A stretch of 64,000 bases of DNA from Phycisphaerae bacterium (GCA_023150615.1 JAKLKO010000001.1:62001-126000); one strand, 5' to 3'; shown: positions 1 to 8,738, counted from the stretch's first letter. The notes: a model not told the origin generated them from the letters alone. Numbers and translations: made by a program.

Positions 1-243
1 GCGAACCATGTCGCGCACCGCGCGCTTCTTCGCCTTCTCCACGGCCGGCGGCACTTCGTTCGCCTTCGCGTAGCCCAGGCCCACGCGCCCCTGCCGATCG
101 CCGGCCGCCAGCAGCGCACCAAAGCTGAACCGGCGACCGCCCTTCACGACCTTCGCGCAGCGGTACACGCGCACCACGTGCTCCTCGATCCCGCCGAGCT
201 CTCGCGCCGGCTGCTCGGTCGTCGTCCTGCCCGCTCGTGCCAT
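1..243 (-). CDS. rpsE: 30S ribosomal protein S5, N-terminal part (cut by window edge)
   Basis: Last visible gene of the S10-spc operon; its 3' half lies beyond base 1. S5 belongs to the small subunit body and helps decoding accuracy and mRNA unwinding at the entry channel. The 81 codons present start at ATG 243 and show the S5 double-stranded-RNA-binding fold, with VVKGGRRFSFGALLAAGD (the conserved VKGGR..F.F signature) followed by GRVGLGYAKANEVP and a basic helix. It follows rplR by 48 bases, the usual order in the spc operon. Identity is secure; only length and C-terminus are unknown. Confidence 0.95.
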   Translation of the reverse strand, partial: MARAGRTTTEQPARELGGIEEHVVRVYRCAKVVKGGRRFSFGALLAAGDRQGRVGLGYAKANEVPPAVEKAKKRAVRDMVR

Positions 244-291
244 GTCTGCTCCTGATTTCCGACGTGCCGGAACGCACCGCGTCCCGGCGTT

Positions 292-660
292 CTAAAACGC
301 CAATCCCGCCTCGCGCGCCGCGTCCGCGAGGGCCTTGATCCGGCCGTGGTACCGGTATCCCTTGCGATCGAACGCAACCTGCCGGACGCCCTTCATCCTC
401 GCCCGCGCCGCCAGAACGCGCCCGACGGCGGCCGCCGCCGACTTGTTGCTCCCGCGCTTCACTTCGGACTTGAGGTCCGCCTCGCGCGTGCTCGCGGCGC
501 ACAGCGTGTGACCCGCAAGATCGTCGATGATCTGCGCGTAAATCTGTTTGTTGCTCCGAAAGACCGTCAGTCGCGGCCGTTCGGCCGTGCCGAAGACCTT
601 GCGCCGGACGCGGAGTCTGCGTCGCGCGTGCCGAACGTGTTTTCGCTTCAACGAGTTCAT
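292..660 (-). CDS. rplR: 50S ribosomal protein L18
   Basis: L18 binds 5S rRNA with L5 and L25 and fixes it in the central protuberance. The 122-residue product has the family's length, a very basic N-terminus ([18 protein letters not shown]) and the typical core [20 protein letters not shown], ending with a [24 protein letters not shown] tail characteristic of bacterial L18. It sits between rplF and rpsE as in most bacteria, so it is probably cotranscribed from the rpsJ promoter. Confidence 0.97.
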   Translation of the reverse strand: MNSLKRKHVRHARRRLRVRRKVFGTAERPRLTVFRSNKQIYAQIIDDLAGHTLCAASTREADLKSEVKRGSNKSAAAAVGRVLAARARMKGVRQVAFDRKGYRYHGRIKALADAAREAGLAF

Positions 661-683
661 CGCTCGCGTCCTCGATTCGACGC

Positions 684-1268
684 CTACGCGCCGCCGCCGG
701 CGCCGGCGAACGCCTTGCCGGCCTTGCGGCGGATCTGCTCACCCGCGTACCGGATGCCCTTGCCCTGGTACGGCTCGGGCGGCCGGACGTCCTTGATCGT
801 CCGCACGAATTGGCCGACCACCTGCTTGTCGATGCCCACGACCTCAAACTTCGCCGGCACTTCGTTGCCCTTCGTCGCCGGCACTTCGATTTCGACCTTC
901 ACGCCCGACGGGATCTCCAGATCGACCGTGTGCGCGAAGCCCACCGACAACTGGAGCTTGTTGCCCACGACCTTGCAGCTGTAGCCCGTGCCGTAGATCT
1001 CCAGCTTGCGGCTGAAACCCTGCGTCACGCCGCGCACCATGTTGTTCAGCAACGCCCGCGTCGTGCCGTGCAGCGCCCGATGCGCCCGAGACTCGCCGAG
1101 CCGGGACACCTGCAGCGCCCCGCTCTTCGCGTCGTGCAGCACCTGAACCTCCGGCGCGTGCGTCCAGCTCAGGTTGCCCTTCGGGCCGGTGATCTTCACA
1201 GTCCGGCCCCGGATGTCGACCTTCACGCCCGACGGAACCTCGACCGGTTTCTTGCCTATCCGAGACAT
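684..1268 (-). CDS. rplF: 50S ribosomal protein L6
   Basis: L6 lies near the sarcin-ricin loop and supports factor binding. Start chosen at ATG 1268 because it gives the canonical [15 protein letters not shown]; the open frame continues 22 codons upstream into rpsH but that stretch does not resemble L6. The protein (194 residues) has the two repeated L6 folds and the conserved C-terminal [22 protein letters not shown]. It is roughly 15 residues longer than the usual 176-180 because of a short Ala/Gly tail. It sits between rpsH and rplR. Confidence 0.97.
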   Translation of the reverse strand: MSRIGKKPVEVPSGVKVDIRGRTVKITGPKGNLSWTHAPEVQVLHDAKSGALQVSRLGESRAHRALHGTTRALLNNMVRGVTQGFSRKLEIYGTGYSCKVVGNKLQLSVGFAHTVDLEIPSGVKVEIEVPATKGNEVPAKFEVVGIDKQVVGQFVRTIKDVRPPEPYQGKGIRYAGEQIRRKAGKAFAGAGGGA

Positions 1269-1285
1269 CGCACACCCTGGTCCGA

Positions 1286-1681
1286 CTATGCCACCGTGCA
1301 GATCAGTTCGCCGCCGACGCGCAGCTCCCGGCACTTGCGGTCGCTCAGCACGCCGCGGCTGGTCGACAGGATCGCAATTCCCATCCCGTCCTCGACGCGC
1401 GGCAGCTTCTCGACGCCCACGTACAGCCGGCGGCCGCCCTTCGACTCCCGTCGCACCGAGCGGATCACCTGCTCGCCGCGCGGACCGTATTTCAGCGTGA
1501 TCCGCAGCAACCCCTGCTTGTCGTCCGCGATCTCATCCACGTCCTGGATGTAGCCCTCCTCGCGCAGGACCCGGCACACATCCAGCTTCAGTCGACTCCG
1601 CGGCACCAGCACCTGCTTCGCCCGGTTGCGCGTCGCGTTACGGATTCGCGTCAACAGGTCTGCGATCGGATCGCTCCACAT
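1286..1681 (-). CDS. rpsH: 30S ribosomal protein S8
   Basis: S8 binds the central domain of 16S rRNA early in assembly and, in many bacteria, represses its own operon. The 131-residue product opens with SDPIADLLTRIRNA and ends with the signature STSRGVLSDRKCRELRVGGELIC, where the TSRG..SD..CR..vGGE motif is diagnostic. It lies between rpsN and rplF in the standard spc order with short gaps, so it is translated from the same polycistronic message. Confidence 0.97.
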   Translation of the reverse strand: MWSDPIADLLTRIRNATRNRAKQVLVPRSRLKLDVCRVLREEGYIQDVDEIADDKQGLLRITLKYGPRGEQVIRSVRRESKGGRRLYVGVEKLPRVEDGMGIAILSTSRGVLSDRKCRELRVGGELICTVA

Positions 1682-1706
1682 ACGTCTTGCCTCACCCGTT
1701 CCGGGA

Positions 1707-1892
1707 CTACCAGCTCGCCTTCTTCACGCCCGGGATCAACCCGCCGCTCGCCATGTTCCGGAAGCAGATGCGGCACAGCCGAAACTTCCGATACACCGCG
1801 CGCGATCGTCCGCAGACCTGGCACCGCGTGTACTTCCGCGTGCTGAACTTCGGCGGACGCGCCGACTTGATCCGTAGCGACTTGCGAGCCAT
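1707..1892 (-). CDS. rpsN: 30S ribosomal protein S14, zinc-binding type
   Basis: S14 organises the head of the 30S subunit. The short 61-residue form with C24-x2-C27 and C40-x2-C43 is the zinc-containing (type Z) S14 rather than the ~100-residue zinc-free paralogue. Conserved residues include the [18 protein letters not shown] core and the C-terminal IPGVKKASW. Located between rplE and rpsH. Zinc-type S14 implies a zinc requirement for ribosomes unless a zinc-free copy exists elsewhere; none is in this window. Confidence 0.97.
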   Translation of the reverse strand: MARKSLRIKSARPPKFSTRKYTRCQVCGRSRAVYRKFRLCRICFRNMASGGLIPGVKKASW

Positions 1893-1925
1893 GCGGCCTC
1901 CAAACTCCCTCGGTCCGGCCGACGC

Positions 1926-2465
1926 CTAGGACCGGAACGGCAATCCCATCTTCTTCAGCAGCAGCAGCGCCTCGCGGTCGTTGCGCGCCGTCGTCACCAT
2001 CGTGATGTTCATCCCCTGCGGAAACTCGACCTTGTCCGCCTCGATCTCCGGAAACACCGTCTGCTCCGACAGGCCGAAGTTGTAGTTCCCGCGGCCGTCG
2101 AACCCCTTCGGATCCAGACCGCGGAAGTCGCGCACGCGGGGAATCGCCATCGTCACCAGCCGATCGATGAACTCGTACATCCGCTTGCCGCGGAGCGTCA
2201 CCTTCAGGCCCGTCTCCTGACCCTGACGGACCTTGAAGTTCGACACGCTTTTGCGCGCCTTGCACACCAGCGGAAGCTGACCGGTGATCGTGGCCAGCTC
2301 CTTCCGCGCGTTTTCCAGACGCTTGCGCTCCTGCGTCGCGCGGCCAATGCCCATCGAAACGATGACCTTTTCGATCCTCGGAATCGACATCGGGTTCTGC
2401 CGGCCCAGCTCGCTCCGAAGCCCCGGCAGCACTTCGTTTCTGTAGCGTTCCGCCAAACGCGCCAT
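1926..2465 (-). CDS. rplE: 50S ribosomal protein L5
   Basis: L5 binds 5S rRNA and forms the B1b intersubunit bridge with S13. The 179-residue length matches the family exactly. Recognisable parts are the N-terminal LAERYRNEVLPGLRSELG, the central IEKVIVSMGIG, and FKVRQGQETGLKVTLRGKRMYEF and RDFRGLDPKGFDGRGNYNFG, which are strongly conserved in bacterial L5. Starts at ATG 2465, 15 bases after the rplX stop. Nothing unusual seen. Confidence 0.97.
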   Translation of the reverse strand: MARLAERYRNEVLPGLRSELGRQNPMSIPRIEKVIVSMGIGRATQERKRLENARKELATITGQLPLVCKARKSVSNFKVRQGQETGLKVTLRGKRMYEFIDRLVTMAIPRVRDFRGLDPKGFDGRGNYNFGLSEQTVFPEIEADKVEFPQGMNITMVTTARNDREALLLLKKMGLPFRS

Positions 2466-2480
2466 CGCCGACCCCTGCCG

Positions 2481-2828
2481 CTACGAGCGGCGGTACACCT
2501 CGTCCAACACCGTGCCCCCGCGCGTCACGCGACGCTTCGACACGATTCGACCCGCCGCGTCGCGCTCCACCTCGAACCGCACCCGCGACGGACGACCGGT
2601 CTTCGGATCCACCGGCAGCACGTTCGAGATCGCCAGCGGCGCCTCCTTGCGGATCCGGCCGCCCTGCGGATTGCGCCGGCTCGGCCGCAGGTGGCGATAG
2701 ACGAGGTTGACGCCCTCGACGAGCACGACGTTGCGCTTTGGATTGACGCGCAGCACCCTGCCCGACTCGCCGCGGTGATCGCCGCTGATCACCATCACCT
2801 GGTCGCCCTTTTTGATCTTCGACGCCAT
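2481..2828 (-). CDS. rplX: 50S ribosomal protein L24
   Basis: L24 initiates 50S assembly by binding the 5' end of 23S rRNA near the exit tunnel. The 115-residue product begins MASKIKKGDQVMVISGDHRG, the KOW motif typical of L24, followed by NVVLVEGVNLVYRHLRPS and a basic C-terminus. The order rplN-rplX-rplE is the universal one. Length is slightly above the common 100-105, within the family's range. Confidence 0.97.
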   Translation of the reverse strand: MASKIKKGDQVMVISGDHRGESGRVLRVNPKRNVVLVEGVNLVYRHLRPSRRNPQGGRIRKEAPLAISNVLPVDPKTGRPSRVRFEVERDAAGRIVSKRRVTRGGTVLDEVYRRS

Positions 2829-2846
2829 TGCTCGTCCGTCCGTTCG

Positions 2847-3260
2847 TCACACCACTTCGCTGGCCAGCGAAATGATCTTCATGTAACCCTTTTCGCGAAG
2901 CTCGCGCGCCACGGCGCCGAAGATGCGCGTGCCCTTCGGATTGCCCTCCGGGTCCACCAGCACCACCGCGCTGCGGTCGAATCGCACGTAGCTGCCGTCC
3001 GGCCGCCGCACCGGCGCCGCCGTCCGGACCACCACGCACCGGACCCGTCGCCGCGAGCCCCGGTCCTTGCGCGTCGGCCCGATCATGTACTCGCTGTTCG
3101 GCAACGCCTTCTTCACCGCGCCGATCACCAGGTCGCCCACCGACGCCGTCCGGCGCGTGTACTTGCCCCGCGCCGTCGAGCCGCGCAGCACGCGAATGAT
3201 CTGCACGCGCTTCGCGCCGGTGTTGTCGGCCACGTCGACCGTCGATTGCGCCTGAAGCAT
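2847..3260 (-). CDS. rplN: 50S ribosomal protein L14 with short insertions
   Basis: L14 lies at the subunit interface (bridge B5/B8). The N-terminal VDVADNTGAKRV, central VVVRT...VRRPDGSYVRFDRSAVVL and C-terminal GTRIFGAVARELREKGYMKIISLA are diagnostic. At 137 residues it is about 15 longer than the near-invariant 122-123: there is extra sequence after GST (RGKYTRRT region, about residues 31-40) and around residues 57-72 (a basic MIGPTRKDRGSRRR stretch). Both fall in loops, so function is probably unchanged. Confidence 0.97.
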   Translation of the reverse strand: MLQAQSTVDVADNTGAKRVQIIRVLRGSTARGKYTRRTASVGDLVIGAVKKALPNSEYMIGPTRKDRGSRRRVRCVVVRTAAPVRRPDGSYVRFDRSAVVLVDPEGNPKGTRIFGAVARELREKGYMKIISLASEVV

Positions 3261-3263
3261 CGC

Positions 3264-3554
3264 CTACGCCCCCTCTCCCGACGACCGCAGGATGCGGACC
3301 AGTCGCCACGACTTCGTCCGGCTGATCGGCCGGCACTCCATGATCTCGACCAGGTCGCCGACCTTCGCGTCGTTCTTCTCATCGTGCACGTGCACGCGCG
3401 TCCGCCGGCGCAGGTACTTGCCGTATTTCGGCCACTTCACCAACCGGTCGATCCGCACGGCCACGGTCTTGTTCCTCGCCGCCGATGTCACGATGCCGAC
3501 CTCGCGTCGGCGCGGCTCTCGCTCTGTTGCTGTGGTCGTCTGCGCTGCTGTCAT
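3264..3554 (-). CDS. rpsQ: 30S ribosomal protein S17
   Basis: S17 is an early-binding 30S protein of the OB fold. Start chosen at ATG 3554 (MTAAQ...), which has GAGGA eight bases upstream; an in-frame ATG at 3575 would add seven residues but has a weaker site. Core residues [50 protein letters not shown] match S17. An N-terminal extension of about 18 residues, rich in Thr/Glu/Arg, precedes the conserved part. Lies between rpmC and rplN, six bases... close to rplN (gap of three bases). Confidence 0.95.
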   Translation of the reverse strand: MTAAQTTTATEREPRRREVGIVTSAARNKTVAVRIDRLVKWPKYGKYLRRRTRVHVHDEKNDAKVGDLVEIMECRPISRTKSWRLVRILRSSGEGA

Positions 3555-3584
3555 CGATCCGATCCTCGCCTGCAATCCCGCTGG

Positions 3585-3842
3585 CTACGACTTCTTCTTG
3601 CCCTTGCGATGCGTCGCGACGGCTTCCATGTGATACTGCCGCTGCTCGATGTTCTGCTCGCCGCGCTCGTTCATCGCCGTGAAGATCCGCGCAATGTCCG
3701 CCTTCGTCTTGCGGAGTTGCGACGAGTCCGCCAGCTTCTCCGTCACCGCCTGGCTTCGCAGATCGAACAGGTGCCGCCGCAGCCGGTCCAGCTCCGCGTG
3801 CAACTCGTCGGACTTCAACTGTCGAATCTCCGTCATCTTCAT
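3585..3842 (-). CDS. rpmC: 50S ribosomal protein L29
   Basis: L29 sits at the polypeptide exit next to L23 and contributes to the docking site for SRP and trigger factor. The 85-residue product is a helical hairpin: LKSDELHAELDRLRRHLFDLRSQAVTEKL followed by the family's conserved RKTKADIARIFTAMNER. It carries a basic C-terminal tail ending GKKKS that makes it about 20 residues longer than the minimum for the family. Located between rplP and rpsQ as expected. Confidence 0.95.
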   Translation of the reverse strand: MKMTEIRQLKSDELHAELDRLRRHLFDLRSQAVTEKLADSSQLRKTKADIARIFTAMNERGEQNIEQRQYHMEAVATHRKGKKKS

Positions 3843-3858
3843 CGCGCCGCCGCTCCGA

Positions 3859-4281
3859 TCATCCGACCACGTGACGTCGCTTCACGAAGCGACACCGCAC
3901 CGGCATCTTGTGCGCCACGCGCTGCAGCGCCGCCCGTGCGATGTCCTCGCTCACGCCGCCCACCTCGAACAGGATCGTTCCCGGCTTCACCACCGCCGTC
4001 CAAAACTCCGGCTCGCCCTTGCCCGTGCCCATTCGCACCTCGAGCGGCTTGCCCGACACCGACTTGTGCGGGAAGATCCGCACAATCACGCGGCCCTCGC
4101 GCCGTAGAAAGTGCGTCGTCGCGACGCGGCCCGCCTCGATCTGCCGGCCCGTTACCCAGCCCGCCTCCAGTGATTGCAACCCGTAGTCGCCGTACGAGAC
4201 GTAGTTCCCGCGCGTCGCGTTTCCCTTCATCTTGCCGCGCTGCTGTTTGCGAAACTTGACTCGTGCCGGCATCATCGCCAT
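3859..4281 (-). CDS. rplP: 50S ribosomal protein L16
   Basis: L16 contacts the A-site tRNA region and is needed for peptidyltransferase activity. The 140-residue product has MPARVKFRKQQRGKMKG at the N-terminus, then FLRREGRVIVRIFPHKSVSGKPLEVRMGTGKG and the C-terminal KMPVRCRFVKR, all hallmarks. ATG 4281 is used because GGGAGAGA lies seven bases upstream; ATGs at 4275 and 4272 are alternatives differing by two or three residues. Position between rpsC and rpmC is canonical. Confidence 0.97.
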   Translation of the reverse strand: MAMMPARVKFRKQQRGKMKGNATRGNYVSYGDYGLQSLEAGWVTGRQIEAGRVATTHFLRREGRVIVRIFPHKSVSGKPLEVRMGTGKGEPEFWTAVVKPGTILFEVGGVSEDIARAALQRVAHKMPVRCRFVKRRHVVG

Positions 4282-4308
4282 GTCGGTCTCTCCCAGCCCT
4301 GCCGAGGA

Positions 4309-5013
4309 CTACAGCCGCCCGCGCGACCGCCGAGGCGCCGCCGCCCCGTCGCCGTCCGTCGCTTCGGGACTCGGCTCGCTGTACCGGCCCGTGTAGATCC
4401 ACACCCGAACGCCGATCGTGCCGTACGTCGTGCGCGAAATCGCGTAGCCGTAATCCACCCGCGCCTGAAGCGTCTGCAGCGGGATCGAGCCCATCTTCTG
4501 CGTCTCGCAGCGGGCCATTTCCGAACCGCCCAGCCGCCCCTTGCAGATGATCTTGATGCCCAGCGCCCCGGCCTGCATCGCCGCTTCGCACTTCTGCTTC
4601 ATCACCCGGCGGAAGCTCGCCCGCTTCTTGAGCTGCTCGGCGATGCTGAACCCGACGAGCTGCGCGTTGATCTCCGGGTTCTTGATCTCGTGGATGTTCA
4701 CGCTCACCTTGCGGTCGATCAGCGCCTCGAGATGCTCCTTCAGCTTGTCCACCTCGGCGCCCTTCGGGCCGATCACCATGCCCGGTCGCGCGGTGTGGAT
4801 GATCAGCTTCACCTCGTTCCGCGTCCGCTCGATCTCCACCTTCGAGCAGCCGGCGTAAGGCGCCTGGTTGTTCAGCTTCTCCTCGACGATCCGTCGCAGT
4901 TTCGCGTCCTCGATTAGGAACTCGCCGTACGCCGCCTTCGGCGCGTACCAGCGCGATCGCCACTCCTCCGTGATCCCGACGCGAAATCCGATGGGGGATA
5001 CTTTCTGACCCAT
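4309..5013 (-). CDS. rpsC: 30S ribosomal protein S3
   Basis: S3 forms part of the mRNA entry channel and helicase. The protein (234 residues) opens MGQKVSPIGFRVGI and contains the KH domain loop VIGPKGAEVDKLKEHLEALI, then the S3 C-terminal domain with RVDYGYAISRTTYGTIGVRVWIYTG. A short Pro/Ser/Gly and Arg tail follows. It starts eight bases after the rplV stop. All conserved blocks are intact. Confidence 0.97.
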   Translation of the reverse strand: MGQKVSPIGFRVGITEEWRSRWYAPKAAYGEFLIEDAKLRRIVEEKLNNQAPYAGCSKVEIERTRNEVKLIIHTARPGMVIGPKGAEVDKLKEHLEALIDRKVSVNIHEIKNPEINAQLVGFSIAEQLKKRASFRRVMKQKCEAAMQAGALGIKIICKGRLGGSEMARCETQKMGSIPLQTLQARVDYGYAISRTTYGTIGVRVWIYTGRYSEPSPEATDGDGAAAPRRSRGRL

Positions 5014-5021
5014 GCCGCCTG

Positions 5022-5363
5022 CTACTTCCTTCTGCGACCTTCGCCCACGGTCACGACAATGTGGCTCGTGTGCTTGTGAATCGAATGCGCCCGGCCGCGG
5101 TCCTTCGGCTGGAAGCGCTTGATGATCGGTCCCGCATCCACGCGCGCCTCATGCACGTACAACTCGCCCGTATTCGCCTCCTGCTCGTCCGCGTCGGCGA
5201 TCGCCGCGCGAAGCACCTTCGTCACCAGCGACGACGCCCGCTTCTCCGTGTACCGAAGCAGGTCGAGCGCCTCGTTCACGTGCCGGCCCGCGATCAACTG
5301 CGTCACCAGCCGCGCCTTGCGCGGGCTGATGCGGGCGTAGCGATGAATCGACGTCCAAGCCAT
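5022..5363 (-). CDS. rplV: 50S ribosomal protein L22
   Basis: L22 lines the exit tunnel with L4. ATG 5363 (MAWTSIHRYARISPRKARLV) is preferred: a GGGAG sits upstream at proper distance, while the longer frame would need GTG at 5384. The 113-residue product shows the conserved ISPRKARLVTQLIAGRHVNEAL and the C-terminal KRFQPKDRGRAHSIHKHTSHI, where the tunnel-forming beta-hairpin of macrolide resistance fame ends. Between rpsS and rpsC as usual. Confidence 0.96.
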   Translation of the reverse strand: MAWTSIHRYARISPRKARLVTQLIAGRHVNEALDLLRYTEKRASSLVTKVLRAAIADADEQEANTGELYVHEARVDAGPIIKRFQPKDRGRAHSIHKHTSHIVVTVGEGRRRK

Positions 5364-5396
5364 GCGACCTGACTCCCGAAGCACGCAACGACCGGC

Positions 5397-5687
5397 TTAT
5401 CCGCCGGCCGGGGCCGCCTCCTCCTTCTTGATGCCCGAGTGACCGCGGAACACGCGCGTGAAGCTGAACTCGCCCAGCTTGTGGCCCACCATGTCCTCGG
5501 TCACGAAGACCTTGTTGAACGTCTTGCCGTTGTGAACCTCAAACGTGCGGCCGACGAACTCCGGCACGATGGTGCAGCGCCGCGCCCACGTGCGGATTGC
5601 CTCGCGCGAGCCGGACTCCACCGCCTTCTGCACCTTGCGGTACAGCTTCGGATCGACGAATGGACCTTTCTTCAGGCTGCGACCCAT
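5397..5687 (-). CDS. rpsS: 30S ribosomal protein S19
   Basis: S19 sits on the 30S head with S13. The 96-residue sequence starts [19 protein letters not shown] and has the invariant [37 protein letters not shown] and TRVFRGHSG blocks. A short acidic/Ala C-terminal extension is unremarkable. It lies between rplB and rplV, 12 bases after the rplB stop. Confidence 0.97.
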   Translation of the reverse strand: MGRSLKKGPFVDPKLYRKVQKAVESGSREAIRTWARRCTIVPEFVGRTFEVHNGKTFNKVFVTEDMVGHKLGEFSFTRVFRGHSGIKKEEAAPAGG

Positions 5688-5699
5688 CGCACGCTCCCG

Positions 5700-6569
5700 T
5701 TACTTCTTGCCCGGCATCGACACCTGTCCGTAACGCACACTGCGCCGGCGGCGCAGGATGCGGCGGCTCGATAGCTTCCGCGGATTCCGCGTCCGTCCAC
5801 CCTTCGCCAGCTTGCCCGTCGGACTGCACGGATGCCGTCCGCCGCCCGATCGACCTTCGCCACCGCCCAGCGGATGCGCCACGGGGTTCATCGCCACGCC
5901 GCGGACGTGCGGACGCCGGCCGAGATATCGACGCCGGCCCGCCTTGCCCCAGCGGATATTGACGTAGTCCGCGTTGCCCAGCGTACCGATCGTCGCGCGA
6001 CACTCCACGCGCACCTGCCGCGTCTCGCCCGAGGGCAGCACGATCGTCGCCCAGTCGCCTTCCTTCGCCATCAGCTTGGCGGCGACGCCTGCCGAGCGGA
6101 CCAGCTTCCCGCCCTCGCCCGGAGTCATCTCGATGTTGTGAATGTCCATGCCGACCGGCATCTTCAGCAGCGGCATCGCGTTGCCGACCTTCGGCTCGAC
6201 GCTGGGTCCGCTTTCGACCACATCGCCGACCTTCAGACCCTGCGGCGCGAGGATGTACCGCAGCTCGTTGTCGCGGTAGCGAACCAGCGCGACGAATACG
6301 TTCCGGTTCGGATCGTACTGGATCGCTTCAACGCGGCCCGGCATCCCGTCCTTGTTACGGCGGAAGTCAACCAGCCGATAGAGGCGCTTGTGACCGCCGC
6401 CGCGGAAGCGCGACGTCGTCACGCCCTGGTTGTTCCGGCCGCCGGTCTTCGGCAGCGGCACGACCAGGCAGCGGGCGGGGCGCTGATCCGACCCCGCCAG
6501 CTCGGCGAAGTCATTGACGCTGCTGAACCGCCGTCCCGCCGACGTCTTCTTGTAGATCTTCACGCCCAT
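5700..6569 (-). CDS. rplB: 50S ribosomal protein L2, variant active-site loop
   Basis: L2 is required for subunit association and peptidyl transfer. The 289-residue product has the two RNA-binding domains ([15 protein letters not shown] near residue 50; [24 protein letters not shown] split here by position 222-240). In the near-invariant loop usually written NPVDHPHGGGEG, the functional histidine (E. coli His229) is kept as His232, but the preceding Asp is Ala231 and the second His is Leu234. The C-terminal part [19 protein letters not shown] is otherwise typical. The frame is intact, so the change appears real rather than an error. Confidence 0.96.
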   Translation of the reverse strand: MGVKIYKKTSAGRRFSSVNDFAELAGSDQRPARCLVVPLPKTGGRNNQGVTTSRFRGGGHKRLYRLVDFRRNKDGMPGRVEAIQYDPNRNVFVALVRYRDNELRYILAPQGLKVGDVVESGPSVEPKVGNAMPLLKMPVGMDIHNIEMTPGEGGKLVRSAGVAAKLMAKEGDWATIVLPSGETRQVRVECRATIGTLGNADYVNIRWGKAGRRRYLGRRPHVRGVAMNPVAHPLGGGEGRSGGGRHPCSPTGKLAKGGRTRNPRKLSSRRILRRRRSVRYGQVSMPGKK

Positions 6570-6608
6570 GGCCGATCCATCCTTCTCGCTGGCGTCCGCG
6601 CCGCTCCT

Positions 6609-6920
6609 CTAGAACAGGTCAATGTGATAGTCCGGGTGCAGCACCACGACGGCCTTCTTCGTCTCACGCGTCGTGCCGAACTTGAAGCGGTAGCGTCGGC
6701 GCTTGCCGCTGCGTCGGCTGGTCCGCACATCGACCACGCGCACGTTGTAGATCTTCTCCACCGCGTTTCGGATCTCGCTCTTGTTCGCCTCGGGATGCAC
6801 CTCAAACGTGTAGCTCCCGCCGCGCCCGCCGCGCGACCGCGTCGCCGCGTGCGATTGCGTGCTCTGGTGCGTGCCCTTCTCGGTCACCAGCGGTCGTCGG
6901 ATGATGTGGTAGATATCCAT
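6609..6920 (-). CDS. rplW: 50S ribosomal protein L23
   Basis: L23 forms the main docking site for trigger factor and SRP at the exit. The 103-residue protein starts with [12 protein letters not shown] and has the conserved [29 protein letters not shown]. Between these the loop carries a 16-residue Ser/Thr/Arg/Gly-rich stretch (residues about 18-35), longer than in E. coli. The C-terminal [18 protein letters not shown] matches the family. Lies between rplD and rplB. Confidence 0.96.
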   Translation of the reverse strand: MDIYHIIRRPLVTEKGTHQSTQSHAATRSRGGRGGSYTFEVHPEANKSEIRNAVEKIYNVRVVDVRTSRRSGKRRRYRFKFGTTRETKKAVVVLHPDYHIDLF

Positions 6921-6929
6921 GACTGCCTC

Positions 6930-7565
6930 TTACGTCGCCGACGCGGCGCACGACGCCACGAACGACTTGAACGCGTCACGCACAAACACCAGCTTCCGCC
7001 GCCGCAGCACCTCGTAGGCGTTCAACTGCGTCACCGCCCGAAGGTCCAGCGTCGGGATATTCCGCCCCGCGCGCCAGATCGCCGGGTCGTTCGACGGCAG
7101 CGCCAGCAGGCACCCCTTCGTCGCGTCCAGCGCCTGGAGCACCGCGAAGAACTTCTTCGTCTTCGGCTCGTCGAACTTCAACTCGTCCAGGATCACCGCC
7201 GCGCCGGCCTGGAGCTTCGCCAGCACCGCCGAGTTCCGCGCCAGCCGCCGCATCTGCCGCGGCAGGTCCATCGAAAAGTCGTTCGGCCGGCGCGGAAACG
7301 CCCGCCCGCCGCCGCGACGCGTCGGAGTGCGGATGTTGCCCATGCGCGCACGGCCGGTCCCCTTCTGTCGGTAGAGCTTGCGTCCGGCGCCGTGCACCTC
7401 CGCGCGCGTCTTCTGACGAACCGTGCCCTGACGCTGGCTCGCCCGATACGCCACGATCGCCTGCTTCAGCAACTGCGGTCGGACCGCCCCGCCGAGAATC
7501 GCCGGATCGATCGTCTCCGACCCGACCCGTTTGCCCTGCATGTTGACGACTGGAATCTCGATCAT
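6930..7565 (-). CDS. rplD: 50S ribosomal protein L4
   Basis: L4 contributes a long loop to the exit tunnel and in some bacteria regulates the S10 operon. The 211-residue product contains the loop region [34 protein letters not shown] (given here as its conserved parts [20 protein letters not shown]) followed by [13 protein letters not shown], then the globular Rossmann-like domain ending [11 protein letters not shown]. Nine bases separate it from rplW. Whether it autoregulates is not shown by the sequence. Confidence 0.96.
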   Translation of the reverse strand: MIEIPVVNMQGKRVGSETIDPAILGGAVRPQLLKQAIVAYRASQRQGTVRQKTRAEVHGAGRKLYRQKGTGRARMGNIRTPTRRGGGRAFPRRPNDFSMDLPRQMRRLARNSAVLAKLQAGAAVILDELKFDEPKTKKFFAVLQALDATKGCLLALPSNDPAIWRAGRNIPTLDLRAVTQLNAYEVLRRRKLVFVRDAFKSFVASCAASAT

Positions 7566-7577
7566 GGCCGCACGCTG

Positions 7578-8261
7578 CTAGTCCTTCTTCGCCTTCGCCG
7601 TCCGCGTCTTGGACGTGCGAACGATGACGTACCCGCCGCGCGGTCCCGGAATCGCGCCCTTGATCACCAGCAGGTTCTTGTCTTTGTCGATCGAGGTGAG
7701 TTCGAGATTGCGTGTCGTGCACCGCGCCGCCCCCATGCGGCCGGCCATCTTCTTGCCCTTCTTGACCGATCGGCCGCGCCCGCGGTCGCCCGCCATCGCG
7801 CCGATCGAACCGGGCGATCGGTGCTTTCGCTCGGTTCCGTGCGATGCCGGCTGCCCGGAGAACCCGTGGCGTTTCATGACGCCCTGGGTGCCGAAGCCGC
7901 GCGTCGTGCCGATCACGTCCACGTACTTTACGCCCAGTTCCTCGAACAACTCGACGGTCACGACGTCGCCGGGTTGCTTCTCGGTCGGTGTCCCAAGGCG
8001 CACCTCGCGCACAAACCGCTTCGGGGCGGTCTTGGCGGCCCGCGCATGGCCGATCGCCGGCAGCTTGCTCCGCGATGGCTTGCAATCCTCGAAGCCGAGC
8101 TGCACCGCGTCGTACCGATCCCGTTCCTTGGTCTTCACCTGAAGCACCGTGCAGGGTCCCGCCTCGACCAGCGTCACCGGCACGGAGACGCCGCTCGCGT
8201 CGAACACGCGGGTCATACCGATTTTTCTGCCCAACATCGCCGCGATCATGGGAGACAACAT
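7578..8261 (-). CDS. rplC: 50S ribosomal protein L3
   Basis: L3 binds the 3' end of 23S rRNA and reaches the peptidyltransferase centre. The conserved start of the fold is [12 protein letters not shown]; three in-frame ATGs (8261, 8249, 8237) precede or begin it and ribosome sites do not settle which is used. The glutamine loop [21 protein letters not shown] and the [17 protein letters not shown] motif are diagnostic. A Lys-rich tail ends the 227-residue frame. It is second in the operon, after rpsJ. Confidence 0.96.
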   Translation of the reverse strand: MLSPMIAAMLGRKIGMTRVFDASGVSVPVTLVEAGPCTVLQVKTKERDRYDAVQLGFEDCKPSRSKLPAIGHARAAKTAPKRFVREVRLGTPTEKQPGDVVTVELFEELGVKYVDVIGTTRGFGTQGVMKRHGFSGQPASHGTERKHRSPGSIGAMAGDRGRGRSVKKGKKMAGRMGAARCTTRNLELTSIDKDKNLLVIKGAIPGPRGGYVIVRTSKTRTAKAKKD

Positions 8262-8374
8262 CCCCGCTCGAATCTCACGAACGTCTATTCCGCGCGATCC
8301 CGCTCACGCGGCGAATTGTCTTCTGAAAAAAAGACGAAACGTCAACTCAAGATCAAGACTCGCGTCGAACCGCT
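8262..8374. other. rplC-rpsJ intergenic spacer
   Basis: The 113-base gap between rpsJ and rplC is the longest inside the ribosomal operon. On the minus strand it contains a short hairpin, GTCTT and AAGAC arms around a T-rich loop (8321-8338 region), too weak for an intrinsic terminator. No open frame is credible. It could be a leader region for rplC or simply a processing site. Confidence 0.35.
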
Positions 8375-8689
8375 CTACGCCTTGATCTTGACGAACACAC
8401 CCGCCGGAACCACGAGACGATTCAACGCCTCGACCGTCCGCGCCGTCGGCTCAAAGATATCGATGAGCCGCTTGTGCGTTCGCATCTCAAACTGCTCCCG
8501 GGACTTCTTGTCGATGTGCGGAGAGCGCAGAACCGTGTAGCGTTCGATTCGTGTCGGCAGCGGCACCGGACCTCGAACCCGCGCGTTGGTGCGCTTCGCG
8601 TGCTCGACGATCTCTTTCGCCGAGTTGTCCAGCGCGCGGTGGTCGTATGCCTCCATCCGGATTCGAATGCGATCGCCCTTCACTGCCAC
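8375..8689 (-). CDS. rpsJ: 30S ribosomal protein S10, first gene of the operon
   Basis: S10 is in the 30S head and also acts in antitermination as NusE. The reading frame is open for 46 codons further upstream, but similarity begins at GTG 8689 ([20 protein letters not shown]), which has an AAAGGCGGAA ribosome site; this gives 104 residues, the family's length. Signature [38 protein letters not shown] is spread over residues 36-75. Transcribed from the promoter at 8739-8766. tuf and fus are not upstream here; dxr is divergent. Confidence 0.95.
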   Translation of the reverse strand: MAVKGDRIRIRMEAYDHRALDNSAKEIVEHAKRTNARVRGPVPLPTRIERYTVLRSPHIDKKSREQFEMRTHKRLIDIFEPTARTVEALNRLVVPAGVFVKIKA

Positions 8690-8738
8690 GCTCGTTCCGC
8701 CTTTACGACATCGTCCCGCGAAATAAGCCGAGCCCGGA

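Noticed and set aside
8320-8340. Hairpin with an A/T run between rpsJ and rplC as a terminator
   Set aside because: Arms of five bases with the T-run in the loop rather than after the stem; it lies within an operon.
5832-8540. 902-codon open frame on the plus strand
   Set aside because: It lies wholly antisense to rplB, rplW, rplD and rplC, is His/Arg/Pro-rich without domains, and reflects third-position GC bias on the coding strand.
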